From positions 1 to 64,000 of the forward strand of contig JBAXDH010000001.1 of NCBI GenBank assembly GCA_037141055.1: a stretch of 64,000 bases of DNA. The letters run 5' to 3'. Of this stretch, positions 40,933-49,096 are shown piece after piece. The notes under the pieces are model-generated. The model searched no databases, was not told the origin of the DNA, and saw nothing but the letters and a program-made list of their open reading frames with translations. Every line of letters starts with the position of its first letter. Position 1 is the first letter of the stretch. A program made the translations under genes and the position numbers. Source of the DNA: CAIVAT01 sp037141055 (GTDB lineage: Bacteria; Bacteroidota; Bacteroidia; Bacteroidales; FEN-979).

Positions 40933-42036
40933 TTATTTCTTTGTTCCGGTGCATGGGAAATCCAATACACGCATGTCGCAGCTGCCCATCTCGCAGCAAG
41001 TGTCGCATACCCGCTTGAAAACATTGAATCCGGTGAGTTCGATGTGGCCTGATTCGTAACCGCCCTTCACCGGTTCCTCCCGCATGAGGTCTGTGCTGAG
41101 ATACTTCTTGTTGCAGTCGGCAAAAACAGTCACAACGGCTTTATCGGGACCGAGCTCATTCTGTATCTGCAGGGCCCCTAGAAAATTGGCCCCCGATGAA
41201 ATTCCCACGGCAAGCCCGAGATGCCGGGCCAGCTTCTGGGCCAGGATGATCGAATCCCCGTCGTGAACAGCTACGATCCTGTCAAGCTGGTCGAGCTTTA
41301 CGATTGCCGGGATAAACTCGTCGCTGATTCCCTGGATCCGGTGCGACCCCACTTTATGCCCGGTCGACATGGTCGGTGATTCCGCGGGTTCCAGCGGATG
41401 AACTTTCATGGATGGATTCAGCGACTTCAGGTACCGGCCAACCCCCATGACGGTTCCGCCTGTGCCCACCCCGGCAACAAAGGCATCCGGCGTAATTCCG
41501 TGGTATCGGAGCTGATGCCATATTTCGGGACCCGTTGTTTTTTCGTGTGCTTCAGCATTGGCATCGTTTGAAAATTGCTGCGGAAGAAAAATATTGGCTT
41601 CCCTGGCGGCGATCTCTTCCGAGATCCTGATGCTACCCAGGAATCCGCCCTGTTCCTTTGACACAGGAATGATCTCTGCACCCAGGCTCTTGATGATGTC
41701 GACACGCTCTTTGCTCATCCAGTCGGGCATGATGATCCTTACATTGTGCCCCAGTGCCTTGCCGATTGCCGCAAAAGCGATCCCGGTATTGCCGCTGGTG
41801 GCTTCTACGATGGTGTCGCCCGGCTTGATCCTGTTTTCTGCATAAGCCTGTTCGAGGATGTACAATGCCATGCGGTCCTTGATGCTGCCTGTTACATTAT
41901 AATGTTCCGATTTGGCATAAATGACCCTTTTTTCGCCCCGGTATGTGAAGTTGATGGCCAGCATGGGAGAGTTCCCGATCAGTCGCCAGAGGTCCTTGAA
42001 CCGGAGTTTAAGTTGATTGTCGATCGCAGTGTTCAT
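40933..42036 (-). CDS. Cysteine synthase family protein with Cys-rich tail
   Basis: This PLP enzyme (367 aa from MNTAIDNQLKLRFKDL) resembles cysteine synthase and cystathionine beta-synthase. The PLP lysine lies in NVTGSIKDR, the substrate loop in EATSGNTGIAF, and phosphate binding in GVGTGGTVMG. After the normal end (DCNKKYLSTDLM) it carries about 50 more residues with VCDTCCEMGSCDM and FPCTG, five cysteines in all. Such a tail might bind metal or sulfide or serve as a redox or sulfur relay. It has its own terminator upstream and a -7 element at 42087-42094, so it is separate from the SQR operon. Confidence 0.88.
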   Translation of the reverse strand: MNTAIDNQLKLRFKDLWRLIGNSPMLAINFTYRGEKRVIYAKSEHYNVTGSIKDRMALYILEQAYAENRIKPGDTIVEATSGNTGIAFAAIGKALGHNVRIIMPDWMSKERVDIIKSLGAEIIPVSKEQGGFLGSIRISEEIAAREANIFLPQQFSNDANAEAHEKTTGPEIWHQLRYHGITPDAFVAGVGTGGTVMGVGRYLKSLNPSMKVHPLEPAESPTMSTGHKVGSHRIQGISDEFIPAIVKLDQLDRIVAVHDGDSIILAQKLARHLGLAVGISSGANFLGALQIQNELGPDKAVVTVFADCNKKYLSTDLMREEPVKGGYESGHIELTGFNVFKRVCDTCCEMGSCDMRVLDFPCTGTKK

Positions 42037-42086
42037 AAGCAGGTATAATAAACCCGGGAGGTTTTTTTTAAAGTGGTTAACGGATG

Positions 42087-42094
42087 CAAAAATA
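42087..42094 (-). promoter_or_regulatory. Predicted cysteine synthase promoter (-7 element)
   Basis: On the minus strand this reads TATTTTTG, matching TAnnTTTG, about 51 bases before the ATG at 42036 and just after the terminator of the preceding operon. Confidence 0.5.
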
Positions 42095-42141
42095 ACAAAA
42101 ACAGCCGTTTGAACAACCATTGCTGGCCGATCAAACGGCTG
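42095..42141 (-). terminator. Terminator after the dsrE-like gene
   Basis: A perfect 11-bp inverted repeat (CAGCCGTTTGA at 42102-42112, TCAAACGGCTG at 42131-42141) with an 18-base loop is followed by five T on the minus strand. It separates the SQR-DsrC-DsrE operon from the cysteine synthase gene. Confidence 0.8.
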
Positions 42142-42180
42142 GAAAAGGATCTTTCAGCAAAATCCCGGCAGAGGGGATGA

Positions 42181-42681
42181 TCAGGTGAAGATTATCTGGG
42201 TCTGGAGTCCGCCGCACATTTCATAGAACTGGCCAACGGTGAGTACATCTTTTACTCCTTCCCATAAATCGTCCTTCTTCAGCTTGAACATATCCATGGC
42301 CAGTTTGCAGGCGAAAATTTCCCCGCCGCCTGCTTCGATCATCTCCAGGAATTCTTTTACCGGCGGAATGTCCAGTTTTTCCATCTGGCTTCTCATCATG
42401 GCCGAAACGCCGGTTTCGACGCCCGGAAGCATTCCGAGCACCGTCGGGAAGGGCAGCCCCCCGGGCATGCGCATGGCAGGGTTGCCAACAGTTCCGGTGT
42501 GAAGGCTGTTCATGGTTTTTTTTGTGATTGCATCAAGGCCGAAAAATGTAAAGAAGATCTTGGTTTCAATACCTTCCATTACAGCGCCGTTGCCCATTAC
42601 CAATGATGCGTAAACATCCTCAAGGGTGCCTTTGGCACAGATGAGGCATACTTTCTTGATAGGAAATTCTTCGATTGCCAT
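42181..42681 (-). CDS. DsrE/DsrF-like sulfurtransferase protein
   Basis: The 166-aa protein from MAIEEFPIKK is of the DsrE2 type: VCLICAKGTLEDVYASLVMGNGAVMEG, FFTFFGLDAI, and EIFACKLAMDMFKLK with its central Cys. A Cys near residue 14 (CLIC) may also act. DsrE-type proteins pass sulfane sulfur to DsrC/TusE, encoded by the gene immediately upstream on this strand (53 bases away). The frame opens at 42720, but MAIEEF fits family length. It ends the SQR operon, followed by a terminator. Confidence 0.88.
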   Translation of the reverse strand: MAIEEFPIKKVCLICAKGTLEDVYASLVMGNGAVMEGIETKIFFTFFGLDAITKKTMNSLHTGTVGNPAMRMPGGLPFPTVLGMLPGVETGVSAMMRSQMEKLDIPPVKEFLEMIEAGGGEIFACKLAMDMFKLKKDDLWEGVKDVLTVGQFYEMCGGLQTQIIFT

Positions 42682-42734
42682 GGTATCAGTTTTTAAATGT
42701 GGATGTGCATGCAGGAGCACATGGACCTTTTTTT

Positions 42735-43046
42735 TTAAACGCAGGATGCAGGTTTGGGAATACCGGCAACCTTTGCTGCCTTTTTCATCGGCGCCCCCGG
42801 GAAAAGACCGTAGAAGCCTTTGATGTCGATGATGCCCGAATTCCCGACGGAACGGATTGTCAGCGTTTCACCTTTTGAAAACCGGTCCCTGAGAAAATCA
42901 AGGACTGCAAAATGTTTGTCCGAGAGTTGAATTCCTTCCTCACGGCCAATTTCGATTGCCACTTCTTTGGTCCATTGTGCAGGATTTGTAAAATAACCAT
43001 CTTCATTGACGTCGACGGTTACACCTGCGATGTTTTTCTGTGCCAT
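42735..43046 (-). CDS. DsrC/TusE-family sulfur relay protein
   Basis: The 103-aa protein matches the DsrC/TusE fold: GVTVDVNEDGYFTNPAQWTKEVA and RSVGNSGIIDIKGFYGLFPGAP. The C-terminal PKPASCV carries the conserved penultimate Cys. The second Cys of DsrC, eleven residues upstream, is Ala here, so it is TusE-like and can only carry sulfur on one Cys, not form the DsrC internal disulfide. It sits between the SQR/DUF1641 pair and the DsrE-like gene. A heptamer repeat array lies just upstream. Confidence 0.9.
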   Translation of the reverse strand: MAQKNIAGVTVDVNEDGYFTNPAQWTKEVAIEIGREEGIQLSDKHFAVLDFLRDRFSKGETLTIRSVGNSGIIDIKGFYGLFPGAPMKKAAKVAGIPKPASCV

Positions 43047-43060
43047 ACAAAACAAGTTTA

Positions 43061-43137
43061 GATTTACGATTATTGATTTACAAATTACGATTGTTGATTT
43101 ACGATTGTTGATTTACGATTGTTGATTTACGATTAAC
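43061..43137. repeat. Heptamer repeat array before dsrC
   Basis: Eleven 7-base units in a row alternate GATTTAC and GATTGTT-type copies (also GATTATT, AAATTAC, GATTAAC). The array is 77 bp and lies in the 141-base gap between DUF1641 and the DsrC/TusE gene, directly upstream of the latter. Copy-number change could alter dsrC expression. Confidence 0.85.
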
Positions 43138-43187
43138 ATTACTACTAATCGAAGGTCTTTCAACCTCCTGCTCACCTGCCCGCCCGC

Positions 43188-43766
43188 TCACTTTCCCACA
43201 TTCCCCGGGCTGATCGCCTGTACCAGCCTCAGTGTATACGAAAGCGATTTCCTCACATCAGGCGAATTCATCTGCTTCAGGAGGCCAAACAACGATTTGT
43301 TGTCCAGTTTATCGTCCATTTTTATTTCTGCGAAAGCCTTCGAAACCCGGCCCAGTGCTTCGATCACATCCGGTTGCGTCAGGTTCCTGACAATGTCGAA
43401 ATATCCCTTCTGATCGAACTCGTTCATTTTATTCACGGCATCAAGCCCGACCTGGTGCAGGATCGGCGATACATCCTTCATGAAATCCTTTGCGCTTTCG
43501 AGCATTTCGAGCATTTCATAAAACGTATCGATGTTCTGGAGTATCTTGATCAGCAGCATCGGAATTCCGTTGTGATCGAATTCCACCTGCGATTTGTCAA
43601 GCATGACAACCGTATGCCGGAATGCATCTTTTGCCACGATGCTCAGATCGGATACCAGGTCGTCTAATTCTTCACGGTTCCTCTTTTGCAGCTCAATGCT
43701 TTCGAGGATCATGTCCATTTTGTGATTGAGTTCACTGATCTGTTCCTGGATGTTATTTTCTGACAT
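43188..43766 (-). CDS. DUF1641 protein
   Basis: The 192-aa protein belongs to DUF1641: helical, with IQEQISELNHKMDMILESIELQKRNREELDDL and later YFDIVRNLTQPDVIEALGRVSKAFAEI. DUF1641 genes are regularly found next to sulfide:quinone oxidoreductase genes; here the start is 11 bases after the SQR stop. The molecular role is unknown; a membrane-adaptor or subunit function has been suggested by such pairings. No cysteine is present, so it does not itself carry sulfur. Confidence 0.88.
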   Translation of the reverse strand: MSENNIQEQISELNHKMDMILESIELQKRNREELDDLVSDLSIVAKDAFRHTVVMLDKSQVEFDHNGIPMLLIKILQNIDTFYEMLEMLESAKDFMKDVSPILHQVGLDAVNKMNEFDQKGYFDIVRNLTQPDVIEALGRVSKAFAEIKMDDKLDNKSLFGLLKQMNSPDVRKSLSYTLRLVQAISPGNVGK

Positions 43767-43777
43767 AGCTTTATGGA

Positions 43778-45007
43778 TTACATTTTTTTACCGGCCATCG
43801 TCATTTTTGAATCGATCGGCATCTCTTTGCCTTTCAGCAGGATGTGCCAGTATATCCAGCGGAACATGAGCTTTCCGTAATGGTTCATCCGTGTCTCCTT
43901 CAGCAGTCCGAAGGGGCCGATCCCAGGAAACGGGAATGACCCGGGCAATGGCTCGGTGTCGTAGTTGAAATCAATCAGGGCGCCCTTGCCAAAGCCTGTT
44001 TCGATGTAGCAGTTGGAGTGGCCGTCAAAAGATTCGGTTAGCGCACGGTTTTCAATGGCACACATCAGGTTTTCGGTGAGGACATCGGCCTGGAAATGAA
44101 CTACGGATCCCGCTTTGGATGTGGGGAAATTACCAGCATCACCGATGACAAATATGTTTGGAAAAAAATCGGACCGCAGGGTGTGTTTATGAGCCTTTGC
44201 AAAATCCATTTCATCGCCCAGTCCGCTCAGGCCGATCATCGGATCTCCCTTGTGAACAGGGACGGATACCAGGCAGTCGAAGGGAATTTCCCGTTCATCG
44301 TATGATACCAGCATCTTCCTCTCGTTGTCAACTTTTTCAAGGTAAAAGTCCGGGATAATATTGATGTTTTTTTCTTCAAGCAGGGCTCCGAGAACCTTCG
44401 ACGCCCGTGGTTTGGTGAATGCTCCTGACATCGGTGTCACGTATGATATGTTAACCTTGTTGCGGATGCCACGCTCTACAAAAAATGCATCGGCAAACAT
44501 CACGAATTCGAGCGGTGCAACCGGGCATTTGATAGGCATGTCGGCAATGTTCAGAACCAATTCCCCGCCTGGCCAGGTTTTGAAAAATTCCGACAGGGCA
44601 GTGGCGCCTTCCACTGTGTAGAAATCAAAAATATTTTTATGCCAGAGCGGACCTTTCAGGCCGGGAGTCTCTTCCGGAACAACCCTGGTGCCCGTGGCAA
44701 CTATCAGGAAATCATATTTCAGGGAGATGCCGTCCTTTAATATAACATGGTTGCTGCTGCCGTCGATGCGTTCAATCTCCTGGAAAATTACATTCACTCC
44801 CATCGGAATAAAGCTCATTTTCGGCTTGACAACGTCCTGCCGGGTGTACATCCCGAACGGGATGAATAAAAACCCCGGTTGATAGTAATGTGTTTTGTGC
44901 TGATCAACGATGGTGATTTCCCATTCGTCGCGTGCCAGCAGTTTTCTCATTTTGTTGGACATGATCGTGCCTCCCGTGCCGGCTCCAAGGATTAATAGTC
45001 GTTTCAT
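43778..45007 (-). CDS. Sulfide:quinone oxidoreductase-like flavoprotein
   Basis: The 409-aa protein is an FAD enzyme of the SQR/Ndh family: GAGTGGTIMSNKM (FAD-binding), VATGTRVVPEETPGL, and GDAGNFPTSKAGSVVHFQ near the C-terminus. Cys161 in IKCPVAPLEF matches one conserved redox Cys of SQR; a second may be in SNCYIETGFGKGALIDF. Such enzymes oxidise sulfide to sulfane sulfur and reduce quinone at the membrane. It heads the DUF1641-DsrC-DsrE operon, so its product sulfur could be relayed. The operon has a -7 element and a palindrome upstream. Confidence 0.88.
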   Translation of the reverse strand: MKRLLILGAGTGGTIMSNKMRKLLARDEWEITIVDQHKTHYYQPGFLFIPFGMYTRQDVVKPKMSFIPMGVNVIFQEIERIDGSSNHVILKDGISLKYDFLIVATGTRVVPEETPGLKGPLWHKNIFDFYTVEGATALSEFFKTWPGGELVLNIADMPIKCPVAPLEFVMFADAFFVERGIRNKVNISYVTPMSGAFTKPRASKVLGALLEEKNINIIPDFYLEKVDNERKMLVSYDEREIPFDCLVSVPVHKGDPMIGLSGLGDEMDFAKAHKHTLRSDFFPNIFVIGDAGNFPTSKAGSVVHFQADVLTENLMCAIENRALTESFDGHSNCYIETGFGKGALIDFNYDTEPLPGSFPFPGIGPFGLLKETRMNHYGKLMFRWIYWHILLKGKEMPIDSKMTMAGKKM

Positions 45008-45022
45008 GATTTTTCAGATTAA

Positions 45023-45039
45023 TACAACATGATTGTATG
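45023..45039. promoter_or_regulatory. Palindromic operator candidate before SQR
   Basis: ATACAA and TTGTAT form a perfect 6-bp inverted repeat with a five-base spacer. It lies just downstream of the predicted -7 element (45043-45050) and 15 bases before the SQR ATG, where a repressor would block transcription. Sulfide-responsive ArsR-type or Crp/Fnr-type regulators are candidates; none is encoded nearby. Confidence 0.5.
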
Positions 45040-45042
45040 CAC

Positions 45043-45050
45043 AAAATTAC
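45043..45050 (-). promoter_or_regulatory. Predicted SQR promoter (-7 element)
   Basis: On the minus strand this reads TAATTTTG, matching TAnnTTTG, about 36 bases before the SQR ATG at 45007. Confidence 0.55.
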
Positions 45051-45208
45051 ATATCTGAATGATACGATTTATATCTTTGTTATAAAATTAACACAAAATA
45101 TATTCAGTCTAGATACAAAAATGGGTTTATTTCAGGAGGGTGTGAAACAATTAGCAATCGATTCCCGGAGGAGCAGGAATGACATGTAATAGAAAACGGG
45201 GAAAATTA

Positions 45209-45433
45209 TCAGGATTTCTTTTCAGTCTGGTCGGCAGTAGTAGTTTTCTCGGAAGGTTTTTTCAATTCTTCTTCCATGCCGTCCACTCCGTCTTTGAAAC
45301 TTTTTACCCCTTTTCCCAATCCTTTCATGAGTTCGGGAATTTTTTTCCCGCCAAAAAGAAGAAGTACAACAAGGGCAATGAGCAGGAGCTCAGTTGTGCC
45401 AAGTCCGAAAATTAACAAGATGCTTAGGGTCAT
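45209..45433 (-). CDS. tatA: Twin-arginine translocase TatA/E-like
   Basis: The 74-aa protein has one membrane helix (LGTTELLLIALVVLLLFGGKKIPEL) followed by the amphipathic helix and a charged tail, as in TatA. The GGKKIPELMKGLGKGV motif is diagnostic. TatA builds the pore with TatC, encoded 7 kb away at 37512. It stands alone with its own -7 element. Direct neighbours (SQR and queA) are unrelated. Confidence 0.93.
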   Translation of the reverse strand: MTLSILLIFGLGTTELLLIALVVLLLFGGKKIPELMKGLGKGVKSFKDGVDGMEEELKKPSEKTTTADQTEKKS

Positions 45434-45463
45434 GATTTCGGTTTTTTAGGGTGCTATGCGCTG

Positions 45464-45471
45464 CAAAGATA
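45464..45471 (-). promoter_or_regulatory. Predicted tatA promoter (-7 element)
   Basis: On the minus strand this reads TATCTTTG, matching TAnnTTTG, about 30 bases before the ATG at 45433. Confidence 0.55.
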
Positions 45472-45477
45472 CAAATG

Positions 45478-46722
45478 TTAATGCAATTCTGTGACAGGGT
45501 TAAAAAAGAGACAGGAATCACCATAACTAAGGAACCTGAACCCGTTTGACAGGGCATAATCATACGCATCTTTCCAGTTTCCGCCGATCAGCGCCGCGAC
45601 AAGCAGCAGCAGGGTGCTCTGGGGCATGTGAAAGTTCGTGATCAGTCCGGAAAGGAGCCTGTACCGGTATCCCGGCGCAATCATGAGCCGGGTCTCACCC
45701 GAATATTCTTCAAGATGATTCTTCTGGAGAAAATCAAGCAGCGCCTCCAGCGACTGAGCCGTTGTTATGGTGCCGGTCCCATTGGCCTGGTAAGGTTCCC
45801 ATTGCGTGACAAGCGGGAGGCATGCCGGGCCTTCGCGGATCAGCCTGGCCCCGAGCCAGTACAAACTTTCCATGGTCCGGGCGGAGGTGGTTCCGACGGC
45901 GAAAACAGGCCTTCCGGGATTATTCAGCAGGTGTTCAATCACATCCGCACGGACCACTATTTTTTCATGATGCATCACATGACTGCCAATCTGCTCCGCA
46001 ACAACCGGCCGGAATGTTCCCACCCCCACATGCAGCGTGACTTTTTCAACCTCGACCCCTTTCGAAATAAGGCGGGTTAACACGGAATCCGTAAAATGAA
46101 GTCCTGCCGTTGGCGCTGCCACCGAACCGTCATGGTCAGCGTAAATCGTCTGGTATCGCTCATTGTCAAGTAGTTCTGAAGGCCGGTTTATATAGGGTGG
46201 CAAGGGAATGAGCCCCATGATTTCCAGGATTTCCGAAAACCGTTTCCCGGGGGGATTCCACCGAAATGAGATTTCATGACTGCCATCGCCACAATCGCCG
46301 GTATGCTCGGCAAACAACTGGTAAACTTGGCCATGCAGGGTCGATTCAAGCACCAGGGAACCGGACTTCCAGCGTTTCAGGTTTCCGACCAGGCATTTCC
46401 ACTTTGAGGCAGATTGCTGTTGAAAGGCAGCCTGAATCTCACGAACCGGCGCGATCGGTTCCAGGCAAAAAATTTCCACCCGTGAACCGGTTTGCTTCCT
46501 GAAGATCAGCCTCGCCCTGATCACCCGGGTATTGTTGAAAACCAGCAGACTGTTTGCAGGGAGATACGCGTCAATATTTGAAAAAATATCCTGGCTGATC
46601 CGGCCCTGGCTGTATACCAGGAGTTTTGATGCATCGCGCTCTGCCAGCGGGAATTGGGCAATTTTATCCGCAGGCAGCTCATAATCGAAATCTTTGATGG
46701 AAATTGTTTCAGGATTCGGCAT
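45478..46722 (-). CDS. queA: tRNA preQ1(34) S-adenosylmethionine ribosyltransferase-isomerase QueA
   Basis: QueA transfers and rearranges the ribosyl part of SAM onto preQ1 in tRNA to make epoxyqueuosine. The 414-aa protein (from MPNPETISIKDFDYELP) has YELPADKIAQFPLAERDASKLLV at the start, VFNNTRVIRARL, AAPTAGLHFTDSVL and GVEVEKVTLHVGVGTFRPV, all diagnostic. It is longer than E. coli QueA (356 aa), which is common in Bacteroidota. No other queuosine genes lie in the window. ATG 46731 is also in frame but gives a non-family extension. Confidence 0.95.
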   Translation of the reverse strand: MPNPETISIKDFDYELPADKIAQFPLAERDASKLLVYSQGRISQDIFSNIDAYLPANSLLVFNNTRVIRARLIFRKQTGSRVEIFCLEPIAPVREIQAAFQQQSASKWKCLVGNLKRWKSGSLVLESTLHGQVYQLFAEHTGDCGDGSHEISFRWNPPGKRFSEILEIMGLIPLPPYINRPSELLDNERYQTIYADHDGSVAAPTAGLHFTDSVLTRLISKGVEVEKVTLHVGVGTFRPVVAEQIGSHVMHHEKIVVRADVIEHLLNNPGRPVFAVGTTSARTMESLYWLGARLIREGPACLPLVTQWEPYQANGTGTITTAQSLEALLDFLQKNHLEEYSGETRLMIAPGYRYRLLSGLITNFHMPQSTLLLLVAALIGGNWKDAYDYALSNGFRFLSYGDSCLFFNPVTELH

Positions 46723-46765
46723 CAGGAACATTTTCCGGCAAAGGTCGGTAAAAATTCAGAGAGGT

Positions 46766-48208
46766 TCAGTGCTTGTCTGAATTGAAGAATGTTGGTTTAT
46801 AGGTCAGCATGACATACGCATACTGTGCCCATTTGCCGGTACCCGGGTTCAATCCGTTCAGCCTTTCCATGGTTGTTGTAGGCAGGAAAAAGCAATAGGC
46901 GGCATTCACCTCAAAATTGTTAAAAGGTTTGTACAAAACCATCAGGTCAACTTCCGATCCGAGATTCCTGTTTACTTCAACATACGGCGTGTCACCGGGT
47001 TTTTTTATGGTGACAGGTAAATAGCCCTGCGCCAGGCCGAACATCCGCCAGGTTGCTTCAACTGAAGCCTTTCCGGTAAGTGCAAGGGTTGCCTTGGCAT
47101 ACAGGTCGGTAAGACCGGCACTGTTCCCGCTGGTTACCTGGGTGCTGAACATATCCATATAACCGTAAAATCCATGGTTGGTTCCGTATAAAGTGGAAAA
47201 GGAGGCCGACCTGGTTTTCAACCCCTCCGTGTCAGAGTAATTGTTGCCGCTCATGTATTCATATCCCGCCAGGATGGTGAGCGGCTTCACTACTTTATAG
47301 GATGCGTATCCCCCGGCAAACCCGGCGCTTATAGTTTTGCCATCGCTAAAATGCCCTGCCTGGTAATATCCTGCTCCGAAAAGTTTAAGATTTTTATATG
47401 TGTACGAAGCTGTTCCGCCGAATGTGAACCTTCCGTACAACTGGGTCGGGTAGGAGGTGGTGGCAGTTGAAACGGTAGTGGTTGGAATGGAGGTGGTGCC
47501 AATCGTATCATGGTTGCTGTTGATCACATAGAAAATCTGGTACGATGTTGAACTGTTTTTTACAGTGCTGTTGGGTTTTTGAAAAACATCCAGGATGGCA
47601 AGTACACTGAAAACCAGGTTATCCTTCAAAAACTTCTTCTGTTCATAAAGGTATCCCATGTACTTGTAATTTTTCAACGGATAGGAGGACAGGAATGCGG
47701 TGGCGGGCGAAGTGTTGTTGATGGCAAAACCAAAATCACCCCGGTAACTTTCACCGGCAGATTCCCATTGCAGCAGTGCCACATCGTGGGTGGCGCCTTT
47801 GGGCCCCCAGTTTGAATTTCCAAACAACCGTGCGTCATCGTAAATTAACTCCATCCGTCCTATTTTAAAGGCAATTCCCTTTGTGAAGTTATACTTGAAC
47901 CAGCCTTCGTAAATGTTGATTGTATTACGGGTAATGGTGTCGGAAGAATAGTTGTTCTCTCCGTAAACATAGGCATGCTGAATGGAAAATTTTGCCTGGA
48001 ACTGTTCATTTTTATAGTCAAAGATCAGCCTGTTCCTGCCGAGGATGTCAAAATATGGAGTCTGGCTCGAATCCCTTAATTTGGAATATCCGTCGCGGTA
48101 TTCGATGCGGGGTCTGAATTCGGCTGAGATGTTGAATTGTGCCACGGCATTCACTGTGAACATGGCCAGCAGGCATCCTGCAAGAACGAGTTTTTTAATG
48201 TTTTTCAT
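46766..48208 (-). CDS. Alginate-export-type outer-membrane beta-barrel protein
   Basis: The 480-aa protein starts with a signal peptide (MKNIKKLVLAGCLLAMFTVNAVAQ), then a beta-barrel typical of the alginate_exp family: FNISAEFRPRIEYRDGYS and YFDILGRNRLIFDYKNEQFQAKFSIQHAYVYGE at the N-terminus, ending with TYKPTF-type aromatic strand. Such barrels are porins for sugars or acids; the substrate is not visible. It has its own -7 element and stands between queA and pssA. Confidence 0.85.
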   Translation of the reverse strand: MKNIKKLVLAGCLLAMFTVNAVAQFNISAEFRPRIEYRDGYSKLRDSSQTPYFDILGRNRLIFDYKNEQFQAKFSIQHAYVYGENNYSSDTITRNTINIYEGWFKYNFTKGIAFKIGRMELIYDDARLFGNSNWGPKGATHDVALLQWESAGESYRGDFGFAINNTSPATAFLSSYPLKNYKYMGYLYEQKKFLKDNLVFSVLAILDVFQKPNSTVKNSSTSYQIFYVINSNHDTIGTTSIPTTTVSTATTSYPTQLYGRFTFGGTASYTYKNLKLFGAGYYQAGHFSDGKTISAGFAGGYASYKVVKPLTILAGYEYMSGNNYSDTEGLKTRSASFSTLYGTNHGFYGYMDMFSTQVTSGNSAGLTDLYAKATLALTGKASVEATWRMFGLAQGYLPVTIKKPGDTPYVEVNRNLGSEVDLMVLYKPFNNFEVNAAYCFFLPTTTMERLNGLNPGTGKWAQYAYVMLTYKPTFFNSDKH

Positions 48209-48245
48209 CGGAGGGGAAGTTTAAATTTCAGGTGAAACCAGGAAG

Positions 48246-48253
48246 CAAATTTA
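48246..48253 (-). promoter_or_regulatory. Predicted promoter of the porin gene
   Basis: On the minus strand this reads TAAATTTG, matching TAnnTTTG, about 38 bases before the ATG at 48208. Confidence 0.5.
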
Positions 48254-48311
48254 GGGAAATCGACGCTGATATTGAAATGAAATCAATGTGTTTTTTTGAT
48301 GAAATATTGGG

Positions 48312-48319
48312 TAAATTTG
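48312..48319 (+). promoter_or_regulatory. Predicted pssA promoter (-7 element)
   Basis: TAAATTTG matches TAnnTTTG, 16 bases before the pssA ATG at 48336. Confidence 0.55.
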
Positions 48320-48335
48320 TATAAAAATCCGGGAT

Positions 48336-49079
48336 ATGAATATCAGGCAGCACATTCCAAATACCATAACGATTTTCAATCTTCTGAGCGGGGTGATTTC
48401 ACTTACGCTGACTTTCAAAGGGGATTATGTGAATGCATCCCTGTTTATTTTCCTCGCGGCCGTATTTGATTTCCTCGACGGCAATGCTGCACGGATGCTC
48501 AATGCTCATTCCGACCTGGGAAAGCAGCTTGACTCGCTTGCCGATATGGTTTCCTTCGGTGTGGCCCCGGGGGTAATGATTTTCCAGATGATTTCGGTAC
48601 AGTGTGCCGGGAGCTGCAATATCTTCGAACGGATGCACCTGACGCCCTATCTGGCCATGCTGATCCCGGTGTGTTCTGCACTCAGGCTTGCAAAATTCAA
48701 CATCGATCCGAGGCAGGAGGTAAATTTCATCGGATTGCCCACACCGGCGAATGCGATATTTTTTGCATCAATTCCATTGGTGCTGTTTGTCCAGCCAGGC
48801 CTGTTCAGCTTTGTCCATGTTGATTTTCTCGTGACGTTTTTTTCGAACACGAGGGTGCTCACAATCATGGCAGTTTTCTTTTCATATCTCCTGATCTCGG
48901 ATTTTAAGATATTTTCCATGAAGTTTAAAAACATGGGATGGCAGGGAAACGAGCTGCGCTATATCTTGCTGATCATCTCCCTTGTGATGTTCCTGCTTTT
49001 CTTCCTCAGCGCAATCCCCATCATCATCATGGTCTATATACTGATGTCGGTTTTCTTTCAGAATTATATTGTGGAATAA
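48336..49079 (+). CDS. pssA: CDP-diacylglycerol-serine O-phosphatidyltransferase
   Basis: PssA makes phosphatidylserine, the precursor of phosphatidylethanolamine. The 247-aa protein has about seven membrane helices and the CDP-alcohol phosphotransferase signature DG-x2-AR-x8-G-x3-D-x3-D, seen as DGNAARMLNAHSDLGKQLD with SLAD. It starts MNIRQHIPNTITIFNLLSG, common to this family. Phosphatidylserine decarboxylase is not in the window. It is convergent with lptB, with 17 bases between the stops. Confidence 0.93.
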   Translation: MNIRQHIPNTITIFNLLSGVISLTLTFKGDYVNASLFIFLAAVFDFLDGNAARMLNAHSDLGKQLDSLADMVSFGVAPGVMIFQMISVQCAGSCNIFERMHLTPYLAMLIPVCSALRLAKFNIDPRQEVNFIGLPTPANAIFFASIPLVLFVQPGLFSFVHVDFLVTFFSNTRVLTIMAVFFSYLLISDFKIFSMKFKNMGWQGNELRYILLIISLVMFLLFFLSAIPIIIMVYILMSVFFQNYIVE

Positions 49080-49096
49080 ACGAAGTTGCGGTTTTC

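Noticed and set aside
42181..45007. Complete dissimilatory sulfite reductase pathway
   Set aside because: No dsrAB or membrane complex genes are in the window, and the DsrC-type protein lacks its second Cys.
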